Source of the DNA: Streptomyces formicae
GTDB lineage: Bacteria; Actinomycetota; Actinomycetes; Streptomycetales; Streptomycetaceae
Assembly (NCBI RefSeq): GCF_002556545.1
Contig: NZ_CP022685.1
Coordinates: 4,814,001 to 4,878,000 of the forward strand
Direction: 5' to 3'
Length of the DNA: 64,000 nucleotides
This document shows positions 8,144 through 16,107 of the stretch, piece after piece (the first letter of the stretch is position 1; each line of letters opens with the position of its first letter). The notes under the pieces were generated by a model, which ran no database searches, had not been told where the DNA came from, and saw only the letters and a list, made by a program, of their open reading frames with translations. The translations under genes and the position numbers were made by a program.

Positions 8144-9018
8144 GACGCCACCGTCCGGCCCCGGGCCCGTGACGCCCGACGGTCCTTGTCCCGTGCGTCC
8201 GGTGCGGCCCCGCGCACCGTGTTCTGGTAGCGCCAGATCCGTACGTTGAAGAGCGCGTGCGTCACGACCGCGCCCAGGGCGCTGCCGGTGGCCAGGGTGA
8301 GGGCGAGCGCGATGACCGAGAGCGGGAGTTTCGCCGCGACCTGGGCCCAGCCGAAGAAGATGTGCGAGAGCGCGAACGCGCCTGTCGCCGCGAGCAGGAT
8401 CAACACCCGCTGCGCGAGGCCGTGTTGGGTCAGAGCGACGCCGGTGAGCGTGCCGCGGAACACGCACTCCTCCAGGACGCCCACCGCGACCAGCCAGCCC
8501 AGCGGCAGTGCCACGTCCGTGTCCCGGTGGCTCGGTGTCCACTGCTGCCTGGTCGTCGTGGCCGACGAGGCGCCCGCGAGCCGTGCGGCCTGCCCGACGG
8601 GGCGGGTGGCCCGGGCGCGCGGCGCGGTGGCGGGGGCCCGGCCGCCGCGGGTCGTGCCGTCACGGTTCGCCCCGCGGCCTTGGTCACGCGCGGCCGAGCG
8701 GGCGGCCCGTCGCCCGAGCCGCCGTGTGATCAGCGTGTCCGCGGTGGCCACGAGGGGGGCGACGGCGGCGCCGAGCAGCGGGCTGACCAGCAGTCCCCAG
8801 CCGACGCCGGAGCCGAGCACCCGGGGCCCGACCACCAGCAGGCCGCACCCGGCGACGACCGCGAGCACCGCGGCGTACACCTGGAGCGTGTGTACGCCGC
8901 GGTGGTCGAAGAAGCGCACATGCAGGTGTGAGGCGAGCGCCAGGCACGACAGCGCGCACAGGGTGAGCGCGGCGAGTGCCGGTTCCCGCAGCTCATGGGT
9001 ATGGATGAGGGACGTCAT
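8140..9018 (-). CDS. CPBP-family intramembrane protease (SagE-like)
   Basis: 292 aa, several membrane segments and an Arg/Ala-rich loop in the middle. All three family motifs are present: EECVFRG (EExxxR), FALSHIFFG (FxxxH) and HALFN (HxxxN). CPBP proteases (SagE in streptolysin S) remove leader peptides and/or give immunity. ATG 9018 overlaps the end of ycaO by 26 nt with GGGGG upstream; no other in-frame start fits well. Here I infer leader removal or self-protection for the azole peptide. Confidence 0.85.
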   Translation of the reverse strand: MTSLIHTHELREPALAALTLCALSCLALASHLHVRFFDHRGVHTLQVYAAVLAVVAGCGLLVVGPRVLGSGVGWGLLVSPLLGAAVAPLVATADTLITRRLGRRAARSAARDQGRGANRDGTTRGGRAPATAPRARATRPVGQAARLAGASSATTTRQQWTPSHRDTDVALPLGWLVAVGVLEECVFRGTLTGVALTQHGLAQRVLILLAATGAFALSHIFFGWAQVAAKLPLSVIALALTLATGSALGAVVTHALFNVRIWRYQNTVRGAAPDARDKDRRASRARGRTVAS

Positions 9019-10321
9019 CGGTAAAGCCCCCGTAGTCGGCGAAGCGCGGGTGCGCGGCCGGGACGGCGCTGGGCAGCGGCAGACTGACCGTCTCCGGCGA
9101 CCACACCCGCATCGCGTGGAAGCCGAGCGCCCGCAGGTCGCGGGTGGTCAGATCGCCGAAGTAGAGCTGCTTCCCGGAGTGTGCGAAGGCGTCGACCAGG
9201 GTGCGTACGGCCTCCTTGACCGGGCGGTCGTCGTCCGGCGGAAGCTCGGAGGCGGCGCGTTCGGTGTGCCGGGCGAAGCGCCGCTCCACCGTGCGTGCTC
9301 CCTGGGACGTGGCGTACAGGCCGACGTTGCCTTCCAGGTCGTAGATGTCCTCGTCGGCGGGTGTGCCCTGCACCGCCTGCTCGACCGCGACCCAGGCGGC
9401 GAGCCACTGCACACCGGCCGCCTCCAGGAGCGCGCGGTACATCGCGCGGGCGAGCGAGGCGCCGCTGCCGAGCCCGATGGCGACCTCGGGCACGAGCCCC
9501 GGCGGCTGGCGCAGCAGGCAGGCGATGGTGAAGCCGGGCAGGTCGGGGCTCGGCAGGGCGTGGAACTCGGGACGCGGGGCGGAGGCGGGGAAGTACGTGT
9601 CGACGATCGCGTCGAGGTGGCGGGTGCGGGCGTCGGGGCGGATCAGGACGCTCTCGGTGCGTCCGTACCAGTGCCCCATCGCGGCGTCGACCTGCACGAC
9701 TTCCTCAAGTGCCGCGCGCAGGGCGGCCTGTGGCGTGGTGTGTGTCGCGGTGCCGGTGGTGACGGCGGGCAGGGTCCAGGGCTCATCGCGCTCACGGACG
9801 TAGCCGAGCAGGAAGCGCTGGGCGGGCACCCAGCACCGCGACCCGTCCGTCAGCGAGCCGACCCGCAGCCACCCGGAGGGCGCATCGGCGTCGAAGGGGT
9901 CGAAGGGGAAGCCCTCCCGCGCGTACTGCTCGTCGGTGAAGAGCCGGAAGGCGCTCCGCGGCAGCACGGGCTCGCCACGCGCGGCCAGTTCGGCGTACGA
10001 GAGGTGGTGGATCTCGAAGCGTCCGTCGAGGGCCGCGGCGTATCCGGAGTAGCGCTCCAGCGTCTCGGCGAGCGAGCGGATGTGGCTCTCGAACGGGAAG
10101 ATGCCGTAGCCGCCGATGTGATAGCTCCCCGCCTTCGGCGGCGGCTGGTCCTGGCGTACGTGCACGCCCGTCATGTCGGCGGTGCCGACCAGGAGCCGGG
10201 GACCGCCCGGATAGCGCGTCAGGAAGCCCATCGACGTGGTGATTCCGCAGAGCGGTCCGTGCATGCGGGCGCGCAGCCGGTGGACGCGCGTGTCCTCGTC
10301 CTGGTGGAGGGTGAGCCGCAT
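8993..10321 (-). CDS. YcaO cyclodehydratase (azoline-forming, SagD-like)
   Basis: 442 aa. YcaO enzymes phosphorylate the backbone amide with ATP and cyclise Cys/Ser/Thr to azolines. The nucleotide/Mg motifs are visible: 'SLAETLERYS' at 83-92 (ExxER type) and 'EEVVQVDA' at 206-213. The C terminus is proline-rich (VPHPYP), as in azoline-forming YcaO proteins where the tail organises the active site. The start ATG 10321 shares one base with the stop of the leader-binding gene (TGATG). With the E1-like partner at 10321-11373 it should form the cyclodehydratase acting on the 12423-12566 peptide. Confidence 0.93.
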   Translation of the reverse strand: MRLTLHQDEDTRVHRLRARMHGPLCGITTSMGFLTRYPGGPRLLVGTADMTGVHVRQDQPPPKAGSYHIGGYGIFPFESHIRSLAETLERYSGYAAALDGRFEIHHLSYAELAARGEPVLPRSAFRLFTDEQYAREGFPFDPFDADAPSGWLRVGSLTDGSRCWVPAQRFLLGYVRERDEPWTLPAVTTGTATHTTPQAALRAALEEVVQVDAAMGHWYGRTESVLIRPDARTRHLDAIVDTYFPASAPRPEFHALPSPDLPGFTIACLLRQPPGLVPEVAIGLGSGASLARAMYRALLEAAGVQWLAAWVAVEQAVQGTPADEDIYDLEGNVGLYATSQGARTVERRFARHTERAASELPPDDDRPVKEAVRTLVDAFAHSGKQLYFGDLTTRDLRALGFHAMRVWSPETVSLPLPSAVPAAHPRFADYGGFTDDVPHPYP

Positions 10322-11373
10322 CAGCCCTCCAGCCAGGTGCGCGGGTCGAAGTGGAGCGTCTCGTCGTCACGCTCGGGCACCGGGCCGCAGCCGGGGCAGC
10401 CGGGCAGCGGAAGCACCTCCTGGTAGGCGATCTCCATGCTCGGCAGGTAGCAGCCGAGGACCTTCTCGACGGTGAACGTCGAGCCGCAGCTGAGGTAGTT
10501 GGTCGCCTCCATCGCCAGGTGCGAGCAGAGCAGGGACTGCACGGGGCCGTAGACGGGCGGGGCTCCCGCGAGGACGGCGGAGCGGGCGAGCGCCGCCTTG
10601 TAGCGCTGGTATCCGGCGCTCTCGCGGAGGTTCATCGTCACGCGCGTCTCGAAGCACTCGAAGCACGCGGAGCGCCCGGCCACCATGGTGGGGCCGACGA
10701 AGAGGAAGGGGCCGTCCACCGCCGCGTACGTCCAGTCGATGCCCGCGGCGCGCGTGAGCCGGTTGAGGAGCTGGGCGCGCACCGGGTCGATGGTCCTCTC
10801 GGCGAGCAGCAGATAGCTGTCCTGCCAGGGGCGCAGCGTCTCGACGGCTTCCTCGAAGGCGAGGCCGTCGTGCAGCACGGCCGGGGCGAGGGCGTCGAGG
10901 CGGGCACGTACGGGGTGGTCGGCGCCCGGTATGAGGACGTCGCCGGTGACCTCGGCGGGCAGCAGGGAGGCGGTGAGCTCGCACAGGTCGGTGTCGCCGA
11001 GCAGGACGACGCCCGTCGCGACCGGCTCCGCGGTGCGGCCACCGAGCGCGGCCATGTCGTCGAGGTAGGCGTCCAGGGCGTTGCCAGGAGCTTCCTCGAT
11101 GGCGTCGAGGCCGTAGAGATGGTCGACCAGGGCCTCGACCTCGACCCGCGAGACGCCCTCGCGCTTGGCGAGGTCGCGCCGGGAGAGCGTGCCGTCGAGG
11201 CCGCTGATCAGGTTGAAGAGGGTGCCGGAGCGGGAGTCGTCGGTGAGCGTGTAGGACTTGGCGTTCCACACACCGGTGCGCAGCTCCACGACGTCGGGGC
11301 TGTGGCCGATGACGGAGAAGGAACGGCGGACGCGGGGCTGCCCGTTGTCCGTTGGCTGCCGGTTGTCTGTCAT
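10321..11373 (-). CDS. TOMM leader-binding E1-like partner protein (SagC-like)
   Basis: 350 aa of the ocin-ThiF/TIGR03882 type. The N-terminal part (about 15-100) is a winged-helix RiPP-recognition-like region ('GTLFNLISGLDGTLSRRDLA'). The C-terminal part is an E1/ThiF-like fold with two zinc-type CxxC pairs: CFEC at 237-240 and CPGC at 326-329. Such proteins bind the leader and activate YcaO. Start ATG 11373 has AGAGAGG upstream, 47 nt after sagB. It is a separate gene here, not fused to YcaO. Confidence 0.9.
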   Translation of the reverse strand: MTDNRQPTDNGQPRVRRSFSVIGHSPDVVELRTGVWNAKSYTLTDDSRSGTLFNLISGLDGTLSRRDLAKREGVSRVEVEALVDHLYGLDAIEEAPGNALDAYLDDMAALGGRTAEPVATGVVLLGDTDLCELTASLLPAEVTGDVLIPGADHPVRARLDALAPAVLHDGLAFEEAVETLRPWQDSYLLLAERTIDPVRAQLLNRLTRAAGIDWTYAAVDGPFLFVGPTMVAGRSACFECFETRVTMNLRESAGYQRYKAALARSAVLAGAPPVYGPVQSLLCSHLAMEATNYLSCGSTFTVEKVLGCYLPSMEIAYQEVLPLPGCPGCGPVPERDDETLHFDPRTWLEG

Positions 11374-11420
11374 GCGAAGCCTCTCTGCCGCTCTCCGCGG
11401 CCTTCGGTACGTCCGGGAGG

Positions 11421-12347
11421 TCAGGCCGCGCCGAGCAGCACGGTGTGCAGCAGCGTCCGGTGCACGCCGTCGAGACCGAGCGCGGAGTGCGCCTCGTCGT
11501 CGTAGAAGCCGGAGAAGTCCACGCTCTCCAGGCCGAGTCCGGTGGCGGCCAGATGGGCGTTCTGCGCGATGCCGCCCGCCTCGTGGAACATCGAACGCAT
11601 GCCCCGTGGCCCGTACTTGCGCATCGAACGCCAGGGGTTGCCGACGAGCAGGATGACCGCGGCCGTGCGGTCGAAGTCGATGGAGCCGTCCTGCGGGTCG
11701 AAGGAGGCGATCAGTTCGGTGACGGCCTCCGGGCCCGCCTGGGTGGCCAGTGACTCCTCCACGGGCAGGAAGCGGTGAAGGCCCGGTTCGAGTCCCGCCA
11801 CGTTCCGCGCGGCGAGCCAGATCTCCACGGGGTAGAGCCCACCGGCGCTCGGCACGGTGCGAAAGCCCATGGTGAGGGGCGCGCCGTCGGCGAGCTCGAT
11901 GTCGGCCTCCGCGGTGACCGAGCCCGCGAAGCGCAGGACGGAGGTGATCTCGTCGAGGCCGACGGGGGCTCCGGAGAAGTCGCGGCCGCTGCGCCTGCGC
12001 AGCACCGTCTCGGTGAGGCCCGCGTCGATGTCCGCGCCTTCGGGGAGGGGAGTGCGTGGTGCGCTCCGGTGCGGAACGCGGTCCTGACGGGATTGGACCA
12101 CGGCCATGACGTCGGAGAAGTAATAGCCGATCGACAGCAGGGCGGAGCGGTCCCAGCGCCGCATTCGCGTGGCCATCAGGAACTCTTCCGCGATGCGCCT
12201 GAAGGTGCCCGACGACAGATTCTCGAAGCGCATCGAGTTGGTTTGCAGGCCGACTCCCGAGGCGTTCGGACTCATCGTCCGATAGGCGCTCGTGGCCACC
12301 GAAGATTGAATAAGACGCGCTTGTTCAGGGCTGTCCGCACCGCTCAT
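11421..12347 (-). CDS. SagB/ThcOx-type FMN azoline dehydrogenase
   Basis: 308 aa nitroreductase-fold flavoprotein. The N-terminal about 90 residues are an extra helical part. The FMN domain then shows 'VLRRRSGRDFSG' (phosphate-binding Arg/Ser), 'PSAGGLYPVEIWL' and 'FHEAGGIAQNAHLAA', all typical of SagB/ThcOx. The enzyme oxidises thiazolines/oxazolines to thiazoles/oxazoles. It starts at ATG 12347, 75 nt after the precursor stop, with a stable hairpin (12381-12411) between them. It is the first large gene of the operon. Confidence 0.93.
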   Translation of the reverse strand: MSGADSPEQARLIQSSVATSAYRTMSPNASGVGLQTNSMRFENLSSGTFRRIAEEFLMATRMRRWDRSALLSIGYYFSDVMAVVQSRQDRVPHRSAPRTPLPEGADIDAGLTETVLRRRSGRDFSGAPVGLDEITSVLRFAGSVTAEADIELADGAPLTMGFRTVPSAGGLYPVEIWLAARNVAGLEPGLHRFLPVEESLATQAGPEAVTELIASFDPQDGSIDFDRTAAVILLVGNPWRSMRKYGPRGMRSMFHEAGGIAQNAHLAATGLGLESVDFSGFYDDEAHSALGLDGVHRTLLHTVLLGAA

Positions 12348-12380
12348 GTAATGGCGTCCCTTCGTTCTTTGAATTCACCG

Positions 12381-12411
12381 ACGCGCGGCAGGTCATGGAC
12401 CTGCCGCGCGT
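12381..12411 (-). terminator. Hairpin between precursor and sagB, likely attenuator
   Basis: Perfect 14-bp arms (ACGCGCGGCAGGTC and its complement) around a 3-nt loop, no U tract. It lies 11 nt after the precursor stop. Placement mirrors the partial terminator after sagA in streptolysin S operons, which raises precursor mRNA over enzyme mRNA. The attenuator role is inferred. Confidence 0.6.
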
Positions 12412-12422
12412 GGTTTTGCGGG

Positions 12423-12566
12423 TTACTTGCGGACAACAGCGCCGCAGCAGCAGGAACAGGCGCCCGGGACCAGAACGGCCTCGTCGCGTCCCGCGCCGAA
12501 GGGCTCGAGGGCGGCCTGGGGGGTGCTGTTGCGGTGCTCGGCGACCTTCTCGGACTGCAGCTTCAT
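12423..12566 (-). CDS. TOMM (SagA-like) azole peptide precursor, 47 aa
   Basis: ATG 12566 follows AAGGAGC at ideal spacing; the stop is TAA at 12423-12425. The leader (about 1-35) is polar with 'MKLQSEKVAEHRNS' and 'FGAGRDEAVLVPGA'. The tail is CSCCCGAVVRK, that is four Cys and one Ser in five consecutive positions ready for heterocyclisation. 'VLVPGACSCCC' resembles the 'VAPGGCCCCC' junction of streptolysin S SagA. It stands immediately upstream of sagB, the leader binder and ycaO. The mature peptide would carry up to five contiguous azoles and a basic VVRK end. Exact cleavage site is unknown. Confidence 0.9.
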   Translation of the reverse strand: MKLQSEKVAEHRNSTPQAALEPFGAGRDEAVLVPGACSCCCGAVVRK

Positions 12567-12845
12567 TACAGCTCCTTCCTAAGGAACAAGTGCGCGTCAG
12601 AGCACATCGGCGCACTTCTTCGCCTTGTCTGCGTACCTTGTTGATGTTTCTTGCTGTGTGCTTTGTGAGCTTTGACTTCAGGCTCACGGTCCCGCAAACT
12701 AACAGTGTTTGTCTGAGGGCACAAGGCTTGTTCGCGAGACCAATTGAGCGGTAAACGAAGACTCTAATTCCGTTTTGCTTCTTCTTTGAACTGGATAACC
12801 GAGAATTTATTGAGTGTCCGCTCGTCGGCTGTTACCAACGACCTC
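12567..12845. promoter_or_regulatory. Divergent control region, precursor operon / P450
   Basis: A 279-nt gap, noticeably AT-richer than its surroundings. Reading leftwards it holds a promoter and operator (12696-12724), a long 5' leader and the AAGGAGC site of the precursor. Reading rightwards, TTGAAC at 12786-12791 followed about 16-17 nt later by TATTGA/ATTGAG could be the P450 promoter. Confidence 0.65.
12696..12724 (-). promoter_or_regulatory. Precursor promoter overlapped by TetR operator
   Basis: On the minus strand TTGTGC (12724-12719), a 17-nt spacer and TAGTTT (12701-12696) form a good -35/-10 pair. The dyad CTAACAGTGTTTG (12699-12711, one mismatch from the cluster operator) overlaps the spacer and -10. 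A bound TetR would block RNA polymerase. Confidence 0.65.
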
Positions 12846-14078
12846 ATGGCCCTCGATGGAGTACCTGACGAAGCAATTGATCTCCTGAACCCCGCGTTCA
12901 TGGCCGACCCCGGGCCCGGCTACGCGCGGCTGCACCGCGTCGATCCGGTGACCCGCGTCCGGCTGCGGCCGGGGCTGAACCCCTGGCTGGTCTGCGGCTA
13001 CGACGAGGCGATGGAGGTCCTCTCCGACCCGCTGTTCAGCGTCGACCCGGCGAGCACGGGTGACTCCGTCAGGGACGCCATCGCCGTGGGCCGCGCCGAG
13101 GAGAAGACCGCGCTGCTCGGCCGCCACCTGCTGAGCGTCGACCCGCCGGACCACACCCGGATGCGCCGGCTGATGTCCCGCGCGCTGACCGCCCGCAGGA
13201 TGCGCGCCCTCGAAGGGCCGATCGGGGACTTCGCGGACGCGCTGCTGGACAAGCTCGACGCGCGGGGCGAACCCGGGTTCGACGTGCTGGGCGACTACGC
13301 CCTCCCCCTCGCCGTGGAGGTCATCTGCGAGCTGATCGGCATCCCCGCGGCCGACCGCCCGCGCTTCCAGGAGTGGGGCGCGCTGCTCGTGCGCTCCGAA
13401 CTCCAGGACGATGCCGCCTTCGACGGCGCGGCGGACGAGATGGCCGGGTACTTCGTCCCGCTCCTCGCGGCCCGTCGCGAGGAGCCCGCCGACGACCTGG
13501 TGAGCGCCCTGGTGACCGCGCACGGCGAGGAACAACTGGACGACTACGAGCTGATATCCCTCGTCTACCAGCTCTTCTTCGCGGGCCACGAGTCCAGCGC
13601 GTACCTCATCTGCAACGCCGTGCTGCGGCTGCTGCGCCACCCCGACGAGCGCGCCGCGCTCGCCGCCGAGCCCGCGCTCGTCGAGCGGGTGATCGAGGAA
13701 GTCCTGCGTGTGGACGGCCCGGTGAAGGTCCCGACCTGGCGGTTTCCGCTGCGGGACATGGAGTTGGGCGGCCGGAAGGTGCGGGCGGGCGAGCCGGTGC
13801 TCATCCTGCTCGGCGCGGCGGGCCGCGACCCGAAGCGCTTCCCGGACCCGGACCGCTTCGACAGCGGTCGCACGGGCCGCCAGCACCTGGCGTTCAGCCA
13901 CGGGATCCACCACTGCATGGGCGCGGCGGTCGGCCGCACGGAGGGCCGCGTCGCGGTGGGCCGCCTGTTCGCCCGCTTCCCCGGACTCGAACTGGCCGTC
14001 CCCGCGGAGGGGCTGCGCTGGCGCGACAACCTGATGATGCGGGGCGTGTGCGAGCTGCCGGTGCGGGTGGCGGGCTGA
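12846..14078 (+). CDS. Cytochrome P450
   Basis: 410 aa soluble actinobacterial P450. I-helix AGHESS, ExxR in VIEEVLR, and the haem loop FSHGIHHCMG with the ligand Cys at 357. The frame opens at TTG 12786, but ATG 12846 gives the usual family length and leaves room for a promoter at 12786-12815; neither start has a clear ribosome site. Divergent from the RiPP precursor and sharing its operator region, so I infer a tailoring oxidase (hydroxylation, epoxidation or crosslinking of the azole peptide). It needs separate ferredoxin/reductase, not encoded here. Confidence 0.92.
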   Translation: MALDGVPDEAIDLLNPAFMADPGPGYARLHRVDPVTRVRLRPGLNPWLVCGYDEAMEVLSDPLFSVDPASTGDSVRDAIAVGRAEEKTALLGRHLLSVDPPDHTRMRRLMSRALTARRMRALEGPIGDFADALLDKLDARGEPGFDVLGDYALPLAVEVICELIGIPAADRPRFQEWGALLVRSELQDDAAFDGAADEMAGYFVPLLAARREEPADDLVSALVTAHGEEQLDDYELISLVYQLFFAGHESSAYLICNAVLRLLRHPDERAALAAEPALVERVIEEVLRVDGPVKVPTWRFPLRDMELGGRKVRAGEPVLILLGAAGRDPKRFPDPDRFDSGRTGRQHLAFSHGIHHCMGAAVGRTEGRVAVGRLFARFPGLELAVPAEGLRWRDNLMMRGVCELPVRVAG

Positions 14079-14157
14079 ACCTCATTGAGGTCTGAGTCCC
14101 AGTGCGGGCTGAGTTCTCAGTACGGGCTGAGCCTCATTCGGGAGCGGACACACGAGC

Positions 14158-14199
14158 GCCGGACGGGCCCCGGCGGGGGAATGCGGTGGCCCGTCCGGC
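14158..14199. terminator. Bidirectional hairpin between P450 and MFS exporter
   Basis: 12-bp perfect arms GCCGGACGGGCC/GGCCCGTCCGGC with an 18-nt loop. It lies between two convergent genes and has no U tract. Confidence 0.7.
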
Positions 14200-14226
14200 T
14201 GTCTGTGCGAGGGCTGGCGCGGCGCC

Positions 14227-15816
14227 TCAGAGGCGCCCGGCCACCTGCCCGGCGGAACCGGAGCCTTCGGTACCCGTACGCTCCGTCAGTTCGGTCTCGA
14301 TGTCGTCGCGGTCCCTGCCGCGCACCAGGAAGTACACGGCCACGGCGGTCACCAGGAGCAGCGCGCCGCCGACCCGCTCCGCCAGGTGGAGCCCGTCCAC
14401 GAAACCGTCGTTGACCAGCGCGGTGATCCGCGCGCTGCCCCCGCCGCCCGCGCTCTGCGCGCCGCCCGCCTCGACGCCGCGCAGCACCTCCTCGCGTGCG
14501 GCGGCGGGCACGTGGGCGTCGATGAGCCGGTCGCGGACGCTGTCCGTCATCCGCGTGGTCAGCAGGGTGCCGAGCACGGCCACGCCGAAGACGCTGCCGA
14601 GCTGACGCGTGGCGTTGCTCGCGCCGGACGCCATGCCGGACCGCGCGGCGGGCACCCGCATCATCACCAGGGTCGAGATCGGCGTGAGGGTCAGACCGAT
14701 GCCGAGGCCGACGAGCAGGACGACCCACCAGTACTCCGCGTAGCGGGCGTCCGCGCCGTACAGGGACGCCCCGAACATCGTCAGCGAGGCGAACAGGATG
14801 CCGAGTCCGAGGGGGATCGCGCCGCCCACCTTGCTCGTCATCCAGCCCGCCAGCGGCGCGGAGACCATGGCGAGCAGCATGCCCGGCAGGATCGCGAGCC
14901 CGGCGCCCACGGCGGACCAGCCGAGCACGGTCTGCAGCCAGAGCATCAGGAAGTACGTGATGGCGAAGAGCCCGAAGTAGAGGACGAACCCGGCGATCAC
15001 CGAGCCGGTGAAGACCCGGTCGCGGAAGAAGGACAGGTCGAGCATCGGCTCGCGCACGCGCAGTTCGGTGATGACGAACACGATGAGGAGCACGCCGCCC
15101 GCGAGGTAGGTGCCGACCACCAGGCGGTCGCTCCAGCCGCGCGAGCCGCCCTCGATGGTGGCGTAGACGATCGCGGACATCGCGGCGACCGAGAGGACGA
15201 GCCCCGCCGGGTCGAGGCGGCGCTCGGGATTGGACGACTCGGGGACCATGCGCACCGCGAGCACGAAGCCGAGCACCGCGATGGGCACGTACATCCAGAA
15301 GATGCCCTCCCAGCCGAAGTTCTCCACCAGGGGGCCGCCCACCACCGGGCCGAAGGCCACCGCGGCGCCCGCCACCGCCGCCCAGATGCCGATGGCGGTG
15401 CCGCGCTCGCCGCTGTCCGTGAAGACGTGCCGGATGATCGAGAGGGTGTTCGGCATCAGCAGCGCGGCGCCGACGCCGAGCACCGCCTGGGCCGCCACGA
15501 GCACCCACACCGACCCGGCGAGCGCGGAGAAGACCGCGCCGCCGAGGAACACGGCGAGGCCCGTGAGGAACGTCTTCTTACGTCCGAAGCGGTCGCCACA
15601 GGCGCCGCCGGTGAGCATCAGCGCGGCGAAGGCGAGCGAGTAGCCGCTGATCACCCACTGGATGTCCTGGATGCCGCCGTTGAGGTCGTCCTGGATGTCG
15701 GGCAGCGCGGTGGAGAGCACCGTGCTCTGCAGCATCGTCAGGGCGAGTGGGACACAGAGCGCGGGGAGCGTCCGGTAAGGGCTTGGCCCCTGTCGGGCGG
15801 GGGCGTCGACCGCCAT
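14227..15816 (-). CDS. MFS drug exporter, DHA2 (14-TM) family
   Basis: 529 aa with about 14 transmembrane segments. Motif A GGACGDRFGRKK follows TM2 and antiporter motif C 'GAAVAFGPVVGGPL' is in TM5. DHA2 members export amphiphilic antibiotics by proton antiport. ATG 15816 has AGGACGG upstream; GTG 15819 is an alternative. Two operators of the cluster type lie at 15866-15900. It is probably the export/self-resistance pump for the azole peptide, taking the place of the SagGHI ABC transporter, which is absent. Confidence 0.92.
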   Translation of the reverse strand: MAVDAPARQGPSPYRTLPALCVPLALTMLQSTVLSTALPDIQDDLNGGIQDIQWVISGYSLAFAALMLTGGACGDRFGRKKTFLTGLAVFLGGAVFSALAGSVWVLVAAQAVLGVGAALLMPNTLSIIRHVFTDSGERGTAIGIWAAVAGAAVAFGPVVGGPLVENFGWEGIFWMYVPIAVLGFVLAVRMVPESSNPERRLDPAGLVLSVAAMSAIVYATIEGGSRGWSDRLVVGTYLAGGVLLIVFVITELRVREPMLDLSFFRDRVFTGSVIAGFVLYFGLFAITYFLMLWLQTVLGWSAVGAGLAILPGMLLAMVSAPLAGWMTSKVGGAIPLGLGILFASLTMFGASLYGADARYAEYWWVVLLVGLGIGLTLTPISTLVMMRVPAARSGMASGASNATRQLGSVFGVAVLGTLLTTRMTDSVRDRLIDAHVPAAAREEVLRGVEAGGAQSAGGGGSARITALVNDGFVDGLHLAERVGGALLLVTAVAVYFLVRGRDRDDIETELTERTGTEGSGSAGQVAGRL

Positions 15817-15865
15817 CACACACCGTCCTGTCGAGTCGTCTGTCGCCTGTTGGTCCGGCGGATCT

Positions 15866-15900
15866 GTCTAACAGTGTTAGACCACTCTAACAGTGTGAGT
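15866..15900 (-). promoter_or_regulatory. Tandem TetR operators before the MFS exporter
   Basis: Site one GTCTAACAGTGTTAGAC (15866-15882) is a perfect 8-bp dyad. Site two CTAACAGTGTGAG (15887-15899) has one mismatch, with centres 19 bp apart. The core is the same as at 4011-4023. Confidence 0.8.
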
Positions 15901-15929
15901 TTGGGCTCGGGAAGCGGTGTTCGCGGGCT

Positions 15930-15943
15930 GTTCCACGTGAAAC
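15930..15943. promoter_or_regulatory. parS-like site with one mismatch
   Basis: GTTCCACGTGAAAC differs from parS at one base, intergenic. It could be a weaker ParB site. Confidence 0.55.
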
Positions 15944-15986
15944 ATCGACGGGTGCGGGCGGTTCGGTGACGGGTGGGACACGGGAA

Positions 15987-16030
15987 ACGCCGAGGGGCGG
16001 GAGACCGGTTGGTCTCCCGCCCCTCGGCGT
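15987..16030. terminator. Strong 20-bp hairpin after the DUF5324 gene
   Basis: Perfect arms (20 bp including the closing A-T) built on CGCCGAGGGGCGGGAGACC, with tetraloop GGTT. It lies downstream of the leftward DUF5324 gene and separates the RiPP cluster from the conserved block. Confidence 0.8.
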
Positions 16031-16065
16031 GGTGTGGTCGGCGCTGCGGCTGCTCGCCCGGCTGC

Positions 16066-16107
16066 GCCCGGCTACTTGTCCGCTCGGCTGAGCCCGGCTA
16101 CTTGTCC
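16066..16107. repeat. 26-bp-period tandem duplication at the DUF5324 3' end
   Basis: GCCCGGCTACTTGTCC occurs at 16066-16081 and 16092-16107. The right copy contains the DUF5324 stop codon, so the gene end was duplicated locally without changing the product. Confidence 0.7.

Noticed and set aside
7277..8542. 421-aa version of the degenerate CPBP protein
   Set aside because: The N-terminal extra part is out-of-frame sequence of the next gene; ATG 8143 with ATGA overlap is better.
12786..12845. TTG start for the P450
   Set aside because: No ribosome site, and the added 20 residues are not typical; likely promoter sequence.
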